A DNA stretch of 64,000 nt. Source: Wuchereria bancrofti (Eukaryota > Nematoda > Chromadorea > Rhabditida > Onchocercidae). The notes beneath the pieces are model-generated. The model saw nothing but the letters and a program-made list of their open reading frames with translations, did not search any database and was not told the DNA's origin. Below, piece after piece: positions 1 to 9,562 of the stretch. The stretch's first letter is position 1. The number at the start of each line of letters is the position of its first letter. The position numbers and the translations under genes are program-made. Where the stretch lies: the NCBI GenBank assembly GCA_005281725.1, contig SSBO01000001.1, forward strand, positions 10,913,776 through 10,977,775, written 5' to 3'.

Positions 1-616
1 TTAACAAGTTTTTTTTTATCTACTATCATAAAATTAGATAATTTGTTATTTTACTATTTAAGTTTTTTTTTTTTTTTTTTTTTTTTTAAAGCAATAATAA
101 AGCAGTAATATGAACCATTTATTTGAAATAGCTAATCTGATATGCACACCATCAGAAGTTAGTTATTGATTGATTCGTTAATTAAACTTTTTTTTTTTTT
201 TGCGCATTGTGCACAATTTATGTTCGCTTATAGGCATAAGTCTTCTGGTATGTCTTCGATTTCTTGTAAACGATTTTCTGCAATTTAGCACATACGTTCA
301 TGTTATTAGTAATTGCTCAATTGAAATTTGTAAAATGCATTAGCTTTTACAAATTAATTGAACTTAATCGATCAATTGACTAACTAGCTTGATTAAATAA
401 AATAAGATCACGGATCGATTGGACAGTAAATAAAATCATGAAGTAGCAGCGGATACATCTATATTAAAAGTTTTATAAGCAAATAATGGTAAGCTTATCA
501 TTCTAATCTCCTAATTTCTCCTCCTACTTCAAATGATATTCGTGAAATAAATTGAAAAATCGTAAATTTTCGATTATTCATGGAAGAAAGAAATTCATCA
601 AATTTTAAAGTAATAG
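1..616. other. AT-rich non-coding sequence at window start
   Basis: There is no open frame of coding character here. The stretch holds long T runs near 65-87 and 189-200 and otherwise featureless AT-rich sequence. It probably includes the 3' flank of the minus-strand proline-rich gene that ends near 617. Confidence 0.5.
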
Positions 617-845
617 TTAAAAAACCTTTTTGGTATCGCTTGTTTTTTTAGGTGGTGGTGGCGGTGGTGGTGGTGGTGGTGGGTGGTGGTGGAGGTGGTG
701 GTGGCGGTGGTGGTGGTGGCGGTGCCTGCTCTTGCTTTTTACCACCTCCAAAATAATCATCATCGATATCGATATCAAGTTCCGCTGGTCGTGTACCAAG
801 GCCACCTGTTGCTTCAACAGGCACAAATGCACTTTTGTCAGCCAT
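617..845 (-). CDS. small proline-rich protein, unrecognised, with a frame break in the repeat
   Basis: I do not recognise this protein. The start codon is at 845-843. A splice-acceptor-like TTTATAG ends five bases upstream (plus 851-855), which fits a trans-spliced mRNA with a five-base leader. The first 41 residues are ordinary and acidic (MADKSAFVPVEATGG..., DIDIDDDYFGGG), followed by 14 prolines encoded by CCA/CCG/CCT codons. At a CCCACC step near 672 the frame slips: as written it reads Thr/Ala and stops at 648, giving 65 aa. The neighbouring frame continues the proline run for ten or more codons, then KKTSDTKKVF and a stop at 617. The second reading looks like the natural end, so one extra or missing C in the trinucleotide tract is likely, from sequencing, assembly or polymorphism. 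The acidic head plus polyproline tail could bind profilin, SH3 or WW domains, but this is speculation. Confidence 0.55.
651..725. repeat. GGT/GGC trinucleotide repeat coding for polyproline
   Basis: This is an imperfect (GGT)n tract with GGC and GGA interruptions on the plus strand. It encodes the proline run of the small minus-strand gene. It is a striking GC-rich island in AT-rich surroundings and a likely slippage site. The plus-strand reading as polyglycine/tryptophan is a shadow. Confidence 0.9.
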
Positions 846-855
846 TTTAGCTATA

Positions 856-2910
856 AATTTGTTTGAATTAAAAAAAAAAAGAAAAAAGGAAGAAAGAAAT
901 CTTAAATTTAATTTTATATTAAAAAGCAAAACAATTGTTTCTAAATTAATGAAAAGTAACACAAAATTTGTGCTACAACGAACGTCTATTTTCTTTTTCC
1001 TTTAAACAATTCTTATTTCAAATGTACAAAAATTGAAACTACCTTAGGGATATTAAATGCAAACGTACGTGATAGCAAGTGTTAACAACCTTTGACGTCT
1101 AATTATTCAAATGATTTTTGAAAGGAACACAAAATGCTGCACAAAATGACAGCTATGTCCCTCTTAATAAATAAATTGATTAAACTGCAATAGTCTGTTT
1201 GTCACCTTTGCACACCTTTTATAATCATCTATAAATTTATCTCTATGCATTCCTTTTATTTCTCTTTTAAATATGCAAATTTCATCGGAAATGAAAAGTT
1301 TTATTCTTCCAAAAAAAAAAGCACCTGAAAAATTCTTATTTCAAAACATTCTGAATTGAAATAAATTGATAAACATGGAGTATAATATATTATTAACTCA
1401 TTTTTACATAATTTCGAATAACGGAAAGTATGACGCAAACATAGGAAAATTAATTAGTCTTTTAATTGGAAATTTGTAGTATTTCTCTGAATATAACTTT
1501 CAATCGTTCCTATTTTGGCTTTTTTTTTCTTATATTTTTCAAATGCATAAAATTCAATTACTTCAAGTTTGTCTCATTTTCTTTTTTACAGCAATAGATT
1601 GATTTAAAGATTTCACATATGCAATAAATTAGGAAAAGAGGGAAATTCTGTTATCAAAATTATATAAAACATTTTATACTGATAATTAAAGACTTTCTTT
1701 CATTATTTCAAATTTTTGTTAGAGTTTTTTTGATTTTAATCCTTTGATTATTCAATTATTTGATAAAATGATTGTTAAATTCATCATTTCTAACATACCA
1801 GTCTCCATCCGATGTATGCGACATTCGTTAGTTACTATTCAAAAGATTATTCTCATTGGTTTAAACTAAATGACATAAATAAGGAATGAAAAAATTTATT
1901 GACTTTTGCTTTTAAATGTTTTGTATAAGAACAAGTCTTTTTTTTTCTTTTTGAATAATACAGATATGTAATTATTTAGGGATTTAATAAAATAATTTTA
2001 AGATCTAAAATTATATCAAATATTTTCCCATATTTTAAGAACTAATCACTTAAGAAAATTCTGATTAGGAGAAGCTCTATTTGACACAATTTAAATGAAA
2101 TGAGAACACCTAGACTCTCGTCTATATAAATCCAAACTATTTATACTCGAAATAAGATAATGATTAGAAAACAGTGAAATGAAACATTCACATTCTTTCG
2201 TATAAATAAGCTAGCTAAACAATATCGCATTTCAATTTAAGACATTTTCGTTATGCATATCTGAATTGAAGAACAATTTTATTTACAAATAATTCAAGAC
2301 AATATAAAAGTTATAGTACAGAGATATAACAAAGTAATAAGCAATAAATTATTACAACAGACCAAAAAGATCAAAACAAGAAGTGTTTACATACAGGTCA
2401 AATTCTCATCCGGCTTCATACTTTGATAATCAAATGGAATGTTCCATTTGAAGCAAGATTTGTAAGATCAATATCACAATTTCGACGATAAAAAAGAAAT
2501 ACACTTGACCAATTTTGGCGAGAAAAGATCAATAAACACAGGTATTTATATGATAAATGGACAAATTATAAGCGTTCAGTATAAAGATGTTTTACTGTCG
2601 AATATCATTTGCTAAAATATAACATTTGCGGATGTATTTAAAATAAACTTAAATAAATCACCTTTTATTCGTCATTTTTCAGAACAATATGAAATAGCTA
2701 GAATCCTTTTTAGTAATTTTTCCTTTCAAAAAGAAAGTTCCAGACTTTCGACAGTACGTGAAAGTTCAGGAACAATACTTTAAAAAATACTAATAAAATT
2801 CATTTTCGATCAGTTTATATGTCCAATTTAACATCGAAGAGACAAAATACATACCTGTCTAAATATATGAAGACCATATTTTAGTATATTTTTAACACTC
2901 CAATGAAATC
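856..2910. other. 2 kb AT-rich intergenic region
   Basis: I see no coding exon, RNA gene or organised repeat. The region probably contains the promoter/outron of the proline-rich gene (right next to 850) and the 3' UTR and terminator of COMMD3, which ends at 2911. Confidence 0.5.
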
Positions 2911-4137
2911 TCATTTATAATTTTTCACATTCGAAACTGCATTTTGTGCTTCTTTCAGTTTCCACAAAATGTTCTGAAAATTTCTCATATCCAGCAGCAT
3001 CGATAGTTTTTAAATTCAATGTAAATAGAAGAAAGTGAACAGAAACAAATTTTATGGCTAATTAACCTGTAAATCATCAGAATTACAACAAAATGAAATC
3101 CTCTCTAGAACTGTTGAACCAGTCGGAATTGTATCCAAATGAATCTCGGCTACAGCCATTTCTTTCTTACCTTTGTCTGTCTGAAACAAACATAAACGGT
3201 ATATGGACATTTCGAATCATCCAATACATAGTTGTTTAAAATGTAAAAAATATGCGCATCCTCTCGATACAGCGCTTCTTCACAAACTAGGAAGTAATCA
3301 AATCTCAGTAAAAAAAAATACTATGCATTATACGACATATTGTGTCATATTCTGCCACATTTTGCGCAGGAAGAGTAAACAGGAAATTTTAAAACTATTT
3401 CAGAAATTTTCTACTGCAATAAACTTGAACTAAAAAGACAACAAAACTATTTCTTACTCCTTATCCTTATATTATAACCTCTTATTACATAAAAAAAAGG
3501 AAATACTTCTAAAGTTTTAGAAAGCTTCCAAGAGATATCAACAACTCGCGGTGGTTCCCAACCAATTGTTGACATACATTTTCGAATCGACTGTTCATTT
3601 TCCTGGAAGTCAACATTACAATTGTTACCTGATACTATACATTACACAACATATTGTGTCATATTCTGCCCTATTTTGCTATTTTGCACAGGAAGATTAA
3701 ATAGGAAATTTTAAAACTACTTCAGAAAGTAATATTGCATTATTGTCCTCAAACCATAGACTTATTCATACCCTAAAGACATTGACAATAGCCTGTGACA
3801 GCTCGTTTTTCGGTAGTAATTCTTCAAGTGCTGCCACAGATAGACCACGTCTTGCTGCCTCTACAAGCACTCCAGCAGCTGCAATCCAGTAAACTTGACT
3901 GCAAATTGATTCCTCCACTGAAATGCATTTTGTCCAAAAAGAAATAAAAGAAAATCTAAGCAGTAGTAAAAGAAAATTTATAACCAAACTTAATAAATAC
4001 GAAAACTTGCATTTTGAAGGACCATCGTCAATCAACTTCTGACATAATTTTTCGCAAACATCTTTAAAATCATCAGGACTAGCTGCCGAGCCATATTTTT
4101 CAACAGACTGAAGTAGATGAACCGGAAAAGTAGCCAT
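2911..4137 (-). CDS. COMMD3: COMM domain-containing protein 3
   Basis: COMMD3 is a subunit of the ten-member COMMD ring that forms the Commander (CCC-retriever) complex and recycles membrane proteins from endosomes. Five exons give 181 aa: 4137-4011, 3917-3772, 3602-3507, 3180-3067, 2973-2911. The N-terminal helical part contains an AAAG..VEAARRGLS stretch that aligns with human COMMD3 HAAAATYILEAGKHR. The C-terminal COMM domain has the family tryptophan (VVDISWKL) and a final ISFCCNSDDLQ..LWKLKEAQ that matches human ISFSCSMEQLQ..VGKLKDAS. Human COMMD3 has 195 aa. The first intron only keeps homology well if spliced from a GC donor (TGCAAGT, exon end 4011); a GT donor 21 bases further on would add seven residues in frame. 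An acceptor lies eight bases before ATG (mRNA would start at 4145). It lies downstream of PAM16 on the same strand, 1.1 kb apart, so operon membership is possible but unproven. Confidence 0.88.
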
Positions 4138-4145
4138 TTCAAGAA

Positions 4146-5284
4146 CTAAAAATGATCCAATGGCAAAGAGAAAATCTAAAAAAGAAATTAGATATGCGAA
4201 AACCAAAACCTTTTCATTCATACAAAAATCTATATAAATAGTCTCAAATATTTTATAATATGCTGGGTAATTGAAGAACCACTAGGAAAGTGGAATAAAA
4301 TGAGGGAATAGCTTTTAAAAAGAACTTTTAACTGCTCATATCTAAGTCTCTTTCAGAAAATGAATATACTATCACGAATAATTTCAAAACTAGAAAATAC
4401 TTTGTTAATGAAAACTTCTTATATATCTATCGAACTTAGAAGCAAGTAGAGAAAAACCGCTTGGATCTGCCTCAAACAGTTATTCGATAACAAAATTATC
4501 AAAATTTTACTAACAAAGAATCAAAAATAAAAACATACAAATATTAAAAAAAAAAACAAATGCAAATGAGCAAAGTAAATGGCAAAGCCCAGTTCTGAGT
4601 CTAAAACTCTTTGGAACCTTTGAAATGTGCACACTGCCAATAATAAAACAGCGGGAGCAAAAAATATTCTCTTTGAATTATTTCAGATAAAAATAGGTCA
4701 TTTTTGCATTGAAACGAAACAACGTAATTAACAATTAAAATGTTCTTTGTACTTGGCTTCTTTTTTTTGTTTCCCCAGAATTCGATGTAAGCATATTTCT
4801 GAGCAACTAAGGGCTCAGAAACTGGACTAAACAAAATGGCAATTAATAATCTTGCCAAAATCAATAACTGAGAATCTAAACTGCATGGCTGTCTAAGAAA
4901 TCAGGAGAATTTGATCCCTAAAAACTAAAGCAAACCGGCTTTTTAATAAAGCCAAAACATATGGCACACTAACTATTCATGGTAACTAGTATCGCCATAA
5001 ATAGAAAAATAAATCCTCCTCTCATTCTGCGCCTCTACAAAATATTAACTTTAAGTGTTCCAAGACCTCACAGTGCCTTCGGAACAAGTTCCATTCATAA
5101 TCAAACAAAAATTAAACAAACAAAAGTAGTGGTAAGCAAAAAATTTTTCAAAACAAAAAATATCACTAAACAAACTAGAACTGTCTAACACGTAACAACG
5201 ATAAATACCTCGTTGATGGAAAGGTACAAAAATAAATCACCACTTCAAACGAAACCAACAAATACTATCCAAACAAACTTACTA
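4146..5284. other. intergenic spacer between PAM16 and COMMD3
   Basis: This stretch lies between the PAM16 stop and the COMMD3 trans-splice site, both on the minus strand. Short open frames such as 4601-4864 (minus) and 4979-5188 (plus) have no recognisable domain and read like chance frames. It probably holds the PAM16 3' UTR and the COMMD3 outron or promoter. Confidence 0.45.
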
Positions 5285-6564
5285 TCAACTTTTTCCATCC
5301 CTTCTCACTTCTTTCGCTTCCTGAATAATTTCTTCTCCGAAATGTTTTTGTAATTCTTCATCTATGCGCTCTTTTGCACGATACACCTGAAAAAAGGTAT
5401 GCAAACTGTTAGAACAATTCCATCAACTGTTATGAAAACTAATGATCTAGTTAGCATGATGTAACATCATTAAGGACGTAGTACAGTTAATGTTAGATAT
5501 TAGAAGCAAGATCTAAATAACTGTGACCTAGTAAAACCTTTATCTTTTGCAGTAATTATGTATGCAGATAAAACTTCTGAAAAATAACTGAGCCGATTAA
5601 TGGAAAAATCAGCAGTTAACATGACATACTTTGGACTGTAGATACAATGAACCTCCTTTAGTTTTGTCATTTATATCAAATAAATGCCTATAATTCTTTT
5701 CAACTTCTTCAGGCTTCAGTGGATCTTGCACATTCAGGATCTTCATCGCTTCCTGCAAATCTTTCTGGTACCAAAAATATACAAATGTATTACTGAATGA
5801 ACGAATTCAAATTCATGCATAAAATAATCCAACAAAATATATTTAATTAAATAATAAACCTGTAAAGATATTCCAAGTCTTGCATTTGTTCGGCTTGCCT
5901 CACGTGCTTCATTTTGACTTTGGCCAGTATACTGAGCGCGACTGGCTGCTGCTTGCTTGCTTGCTGAAATGTAATCCTAACAATGTTATATTATAGTAAG
6001 AGAGAAACAGACAAGGATTCTTGGCAAAAAAAATTTATAAAACCATAAGATTTCAACCTAATTTACATTCGAATACGAATGTTCCAGCATATATTTATTC
6101 CCACTTATCTCATAATTAACAAACATTTTTTCCATCACTTTTTTATGCAAGAATAACGTGGTCAAGTTCGACACTGTTACATAAAAGGATTAGAAAAAAG
6201 TGGAAACTTGAATTGCATGCAAAATGGCTAAACAGTACAACTACATCTATTGTATTATATCTTCAAATAAAAGAATTTAGACTATTTTTAATTTTCAAAT
6301 AGTAATAGCTCATAAATTAAGTATAATTAAATGAATATTATTCTATGCCTGAAACATATATTAAAGTATGTTCAAATGTAAACAGTGAAATGCCTCAAAT
6401 TATTACATATAGATATAAACAATTCTTATCACTTTCATCTAATTTTTCTCTTTAATTTTTAAAAAAAGACAACCTCTAATTTCTTCCTGTACAGCTCGAG
6501 TGAATGCTTTACTCAAAGCTTCGCTAGTTGCGATCACAATTTTGATCGCATTTCTCCATACCAT
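5285..6564 (-). CDS. PAM16: mitochondrial import inner membrane translocase subunit Tim16 / Pam16 (Magmas)
   Basis: PAM16 is a degenerate J-protein. It pairs with the J-protein Pam18/Tim14 on the matrix side of TIM23 and restrains its stimulation of mtHsp70 during protein import. Four exons give 143 aa: 6564-6474, 5963-5860, 5764-5630, 5386-5285. The N-terminus is a short hydrophobic helix ([19 protein letters not shown]) as in human PAM16. The J-like domain follows: [10 protein letters not shown], then [12 protein letters not shown], then [16 protein letters not shown] and [12 protein letters not shown]. The HPD motif of active J-proteins is replaced by the IND-DK type loop that defines Pam16. 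The human protein has 125 aa; the extra length is in the linker ([18 protein letters not shown]) and the C-terminal tail. A TTTTTAG acceptor sits ten bases before ATG. It is head to head with MRPL40. Confidence 0.93.
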
Positions 6565-6574
6565 AACGTGTTAG

Positions 6575-7100
6575 CTAAAAATGGAAACTTAAATTGTATG
6601 CAATAAATAGCTAAACAACACAATTACATATCTATTATAAAATATCTTCAAATAAATCTTTCATATTTTCAGTTATTGTTATAGTTTAATAATTCATTTT
6701 GATTATTTTCTTCATATTCTTTCACCAATATTTTCACATTTCTAACACGAACATCTTCTTAACTCTCTCAGCTCTTAATAAAAATTTAGTATATAACTTT
6801 CCGGAAGATAAATATACTTTGTAATTTTCCGGTAAACTTGATAGTATATGATTTTCTAGGAAACTCCCTACCACTTTATTTTATAATCCTTCGTCTCAAA
6901 TATGCAACTAACATTTACTACCACGAACTCTCAACGATTTACTACTGCTCCAAGCTTTTACGGTCCGTTAAAGAAGTGTATAGATTAACCGAGGTCTTAC
7001 GTAGACTCGTACGGTAATACGTGTGATACGTGTTATTCCGTTTCTTGTTACTGATAGTTTGGTGTATTTGTTAGTTAAAAGTAATCATTAATTAATTTAG
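6575..7100. promoter_or_regulatory. putative bidirectional promoter of PAM16 and MRPL40
   Basis: This is the only sequence between the two divergent genes, bounded by their 3' splice acceptors (plus 6575 and 7100). Its right half, about 6950-7040, is less AT-rich than the surroundings and contains about nine CpG dinucleotides within 80 bases. It has two copies of ATACGTG ten bases apart (7017-7033) and a palindromic TTACGTAG near 6998. No TATA box is evident. The promoter assignment is inferred from position and composition only; transcription could also start inside outrons. Confidence 0.5.
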
Positions 7101-7102
7101 GT

Positions 7103-8960
7103 ATGGCAAACATTATACGACGACTAATTGAGCCGAAATGTGGTGCACTCATTAATGTTAGTGCTAACAATTTGCATATCTCAGCGGTGCAACTTTCTTC
7201 ACCGTTTGTGAAAGCACAGAAAAAAATGGATCCTGAAATTGCTAAACTAAGAGAAGAAAGAAAGAGGTATTTATCTCTTATTTTTAGTTTAATATTTGTT
7301 TATCATTTTCCATGTGTTATCTTTAGTAAGTAACTTTTCATATAAGACATGGTATGACATGTGAAATGTAAAGGACGATATTATCATATAATTCAAAATC
7401 ATTTTTTGTCAGCAGGAATGGATAAAAATTTATTAATTTAATTTAACGAATTTTGTTTCGTTTGTTTTATTTATTCAATGCAATATAAAAGTGCCAGTCA
7501 TTTCTTCATTTAATTATTCTGTTACACGTAATGATTTGTGTCGAGAAATATCATGTCATGTTATTAATTTGTGCACTTAGATTTATGGACTTTGCACTTC
7601 TATTCACTCATATTATTAGAGCAAATTATACCATTAATATTTTTTTTATTTATTCAGAAGAAAACTGAAGAAAGAAATCAAACTTCTAGAAAGCTTTGGC
7701 AAGAAACCGAAACCTGTGGAGGAATTCATTTTTGATAAAAAATATGAAGCATCTATTAACGAACGAATACGCCCCAAAGTTGAGGTTAGATTTGTTTCCT
7801 CTTCATTTCTAATTGAGTTTATTTATCGAGTTGTTCAAATACTCGGCACAAAATCTTCAAATGGTGAAATGTCTAGATGTAGTTACCCAAGAAATGCATA
7901 TATTTTCGATAGTCATGGAATCATCAAGTTAGGTTTAATTTTAGTGACATCGGGTTAATGATATTTTTTTTCTGTTTTTACATCTGGCACAATCAGATGA
8001 GAGTTATGTGAGAGGTAATGTCATATTGATAAAACGGTTCCAAAAGTTTTTGAGCTTTATGGGATTTGTACTTTCGTATTTGAAGTTTTCGGGAATATAT
8101 CTTGCTGTCCTTGCTAGTTAATTCCGTATAGAAATAAATTCACTCTGTTCTATAGAAGACATCTTACTTGCTTTACTGTATCTAATAAGTAGTTTTGAAG
8201 AAGTCACTTTTTTTCGTTAAAGATATTCTTAAAATTTGTGAAATATGGAACTAAAAAAAGCAACATCAATATGTCTAAATGCATTACTTTCAGTTAAGTG
8301 AAGATGAGAAGGATGAGCGTGCCGCTCTGGAGATGGATTACAAGCGCTATCTTAATAAGTTAGCAGTTATGGATACTCGTTGGATCGTGAAAAGTATTCA
8401 GAAACAAGAAAATGCTTTGCAGAAACTCAAGGTTTCATTTATTTTATATTCTCTTAATGGAAATGATTACTTTCAACAAGTTCCCAAATAGCGAAATAAT
8501 CGCTTGACCGTTTTTTCTCAATTACTTTTACGCTTTATCCTGGGATTTCAGAAGCTCTTGTCTCATTCTAGCCTTTTTATTTAAAAAAAAAAAAAAGCGA
8601 AAAAAACTCATATTGTGATCTGCAGTTAAATTGCTCATTGAGAATTTGGTTGCATTTGCAATAACAGGACCCCTATATGTAGGATTTTTTTGGGCTGTTC
8701 ATCAGATGGTTGTCAACCATATCGCAATCATTTTGCTCTATTTTCGATAGATAGTGCCTTATAACTGCACTTCTAAAAAATTGATCGTTTCTAAAAAATT
8801 TCAGATGTTATCGCCAGAATTATACAAAGCTGCCCTGGAACCTGATGAATGTTTTTTGCAAAATTTCGTCTACCGTGGTCCAACATTGACACCTCCACTA
8901 GAATCGTACGACCCACCTGATGGCCATTATGTCGATGTCAGCAAAAAGTGGTTATGTTAA
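7103..8960 (+). CDS. MRPL40: mitochondrial large ribosomal subunit protein mL40
   Basis: This is a structural protein of the mitochondrial 39S-type ribosomal subunit, acting in the matrix. Four exons give 194 aa: 7103-7266, 7658-7784, 8294-8431, 8805-8960. A presequence-like N-terminus (MANIIRRLIEPKCGALINVS, no acidic residue before E10) is followed by the family pattern. That pattern is a basic helix (REERKRRKLKKEIKLLE), PVEEFIFDKKY (human PIEDFITPLKF), RPKVELSEDEKDERAALEMDY (human [21 protein letters not shown]), and the end block YRGPTLTPPLESYDPPDGHYVDVSK (human [24 protein letters not shown]). Human MRPL40 has 206 aa. The 3' splice acceptor AATTTAG ends two bases before ATG, so the mRNA is probably trans-spliced. 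It is divergent from PAM16 and likely co-regulated with it. Confidence 0.93.
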
Positions 8961-9548
8961 GTTTCCGCAAAGTTCTCTTTATTCTCTAACTTAGATAACA
9001 GGTATTAGGCCATTGAAAATGAATGATATGCAACAAGACGGTTTTGTTATAATCCATTCTTTCAAATATAAGATGTGCTTTTCGACTTGACAATTTATTA
9101 GGGAGCAGATCATTTTGTTTTGTAAACTTTGTTGTAAATTGTCATCAAAAATTTCTTTTACTAATTTAGTTTTGTTGTCTGCATGCTCATTGTAGGGTTA
9201 CTATATTTATTTTAGTGTTGGATGACTTTGTGATTAATTAATAAGTGCTAATTTGGTTTTCGATAAAATGCTCTGCTAAAGTAACAAACGTGGTTGAAAA
9301 ACCAGTTATTTTTTTCAATATAAATTTTGAGTTTTAAGGAAGACTATTGTAAACATTATTTCGTATTGTAGTCAGTATTATCACGCAACTATTGCTTACT
9401 TCAACAATGTATATTAGTCTTTTATCAGCTAACTGTGAAACTATGTTATGTACATATTGTAATTCAAAAGTTATAAAATATTCGTTTAACAAAGATGTAT
9501 AGCACAATATAAAACACATTTAGTATTACTTTTTAGTGTCATTTCTAG
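8961..9548. other. spacer between MRPL40 and the tyrosine kinase
   Basis: I searched this stretch for an SH2 exon belonging to the kinase downstream and found none. The only frames are short, for example a 23-codon frame from about 9021. It ends in the acceptor TTTCTAG at 9542-9548, which opens the first kinase exon. Same-strand arrangement leaves room for an operon, but the gap of almost 600 bases is long for one. Confidence 0.45.
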
Positions 9549-9562
9549 ATGTTTCCAAGCTG

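Noticed and set aside
630..866. Polyglycine/tryptophan frame on the plus strand
   Set aside because: Antisense shadow of the polyproline-coding repeat of the minus-strand gene.
4601..5188. Frames between PAM16 and COMMD3 (87 and 69 codons)
   Set aside because: No domain, no signal of coding composition, AT-rich chance frames in what should be 3' UTR and outron.
8961..9540. A missing SH2 exon for the kinase
   Set aside because: I read the stretch in all frames for the FLVRES-type core and flanking SH2 pattern and found nothing similar.
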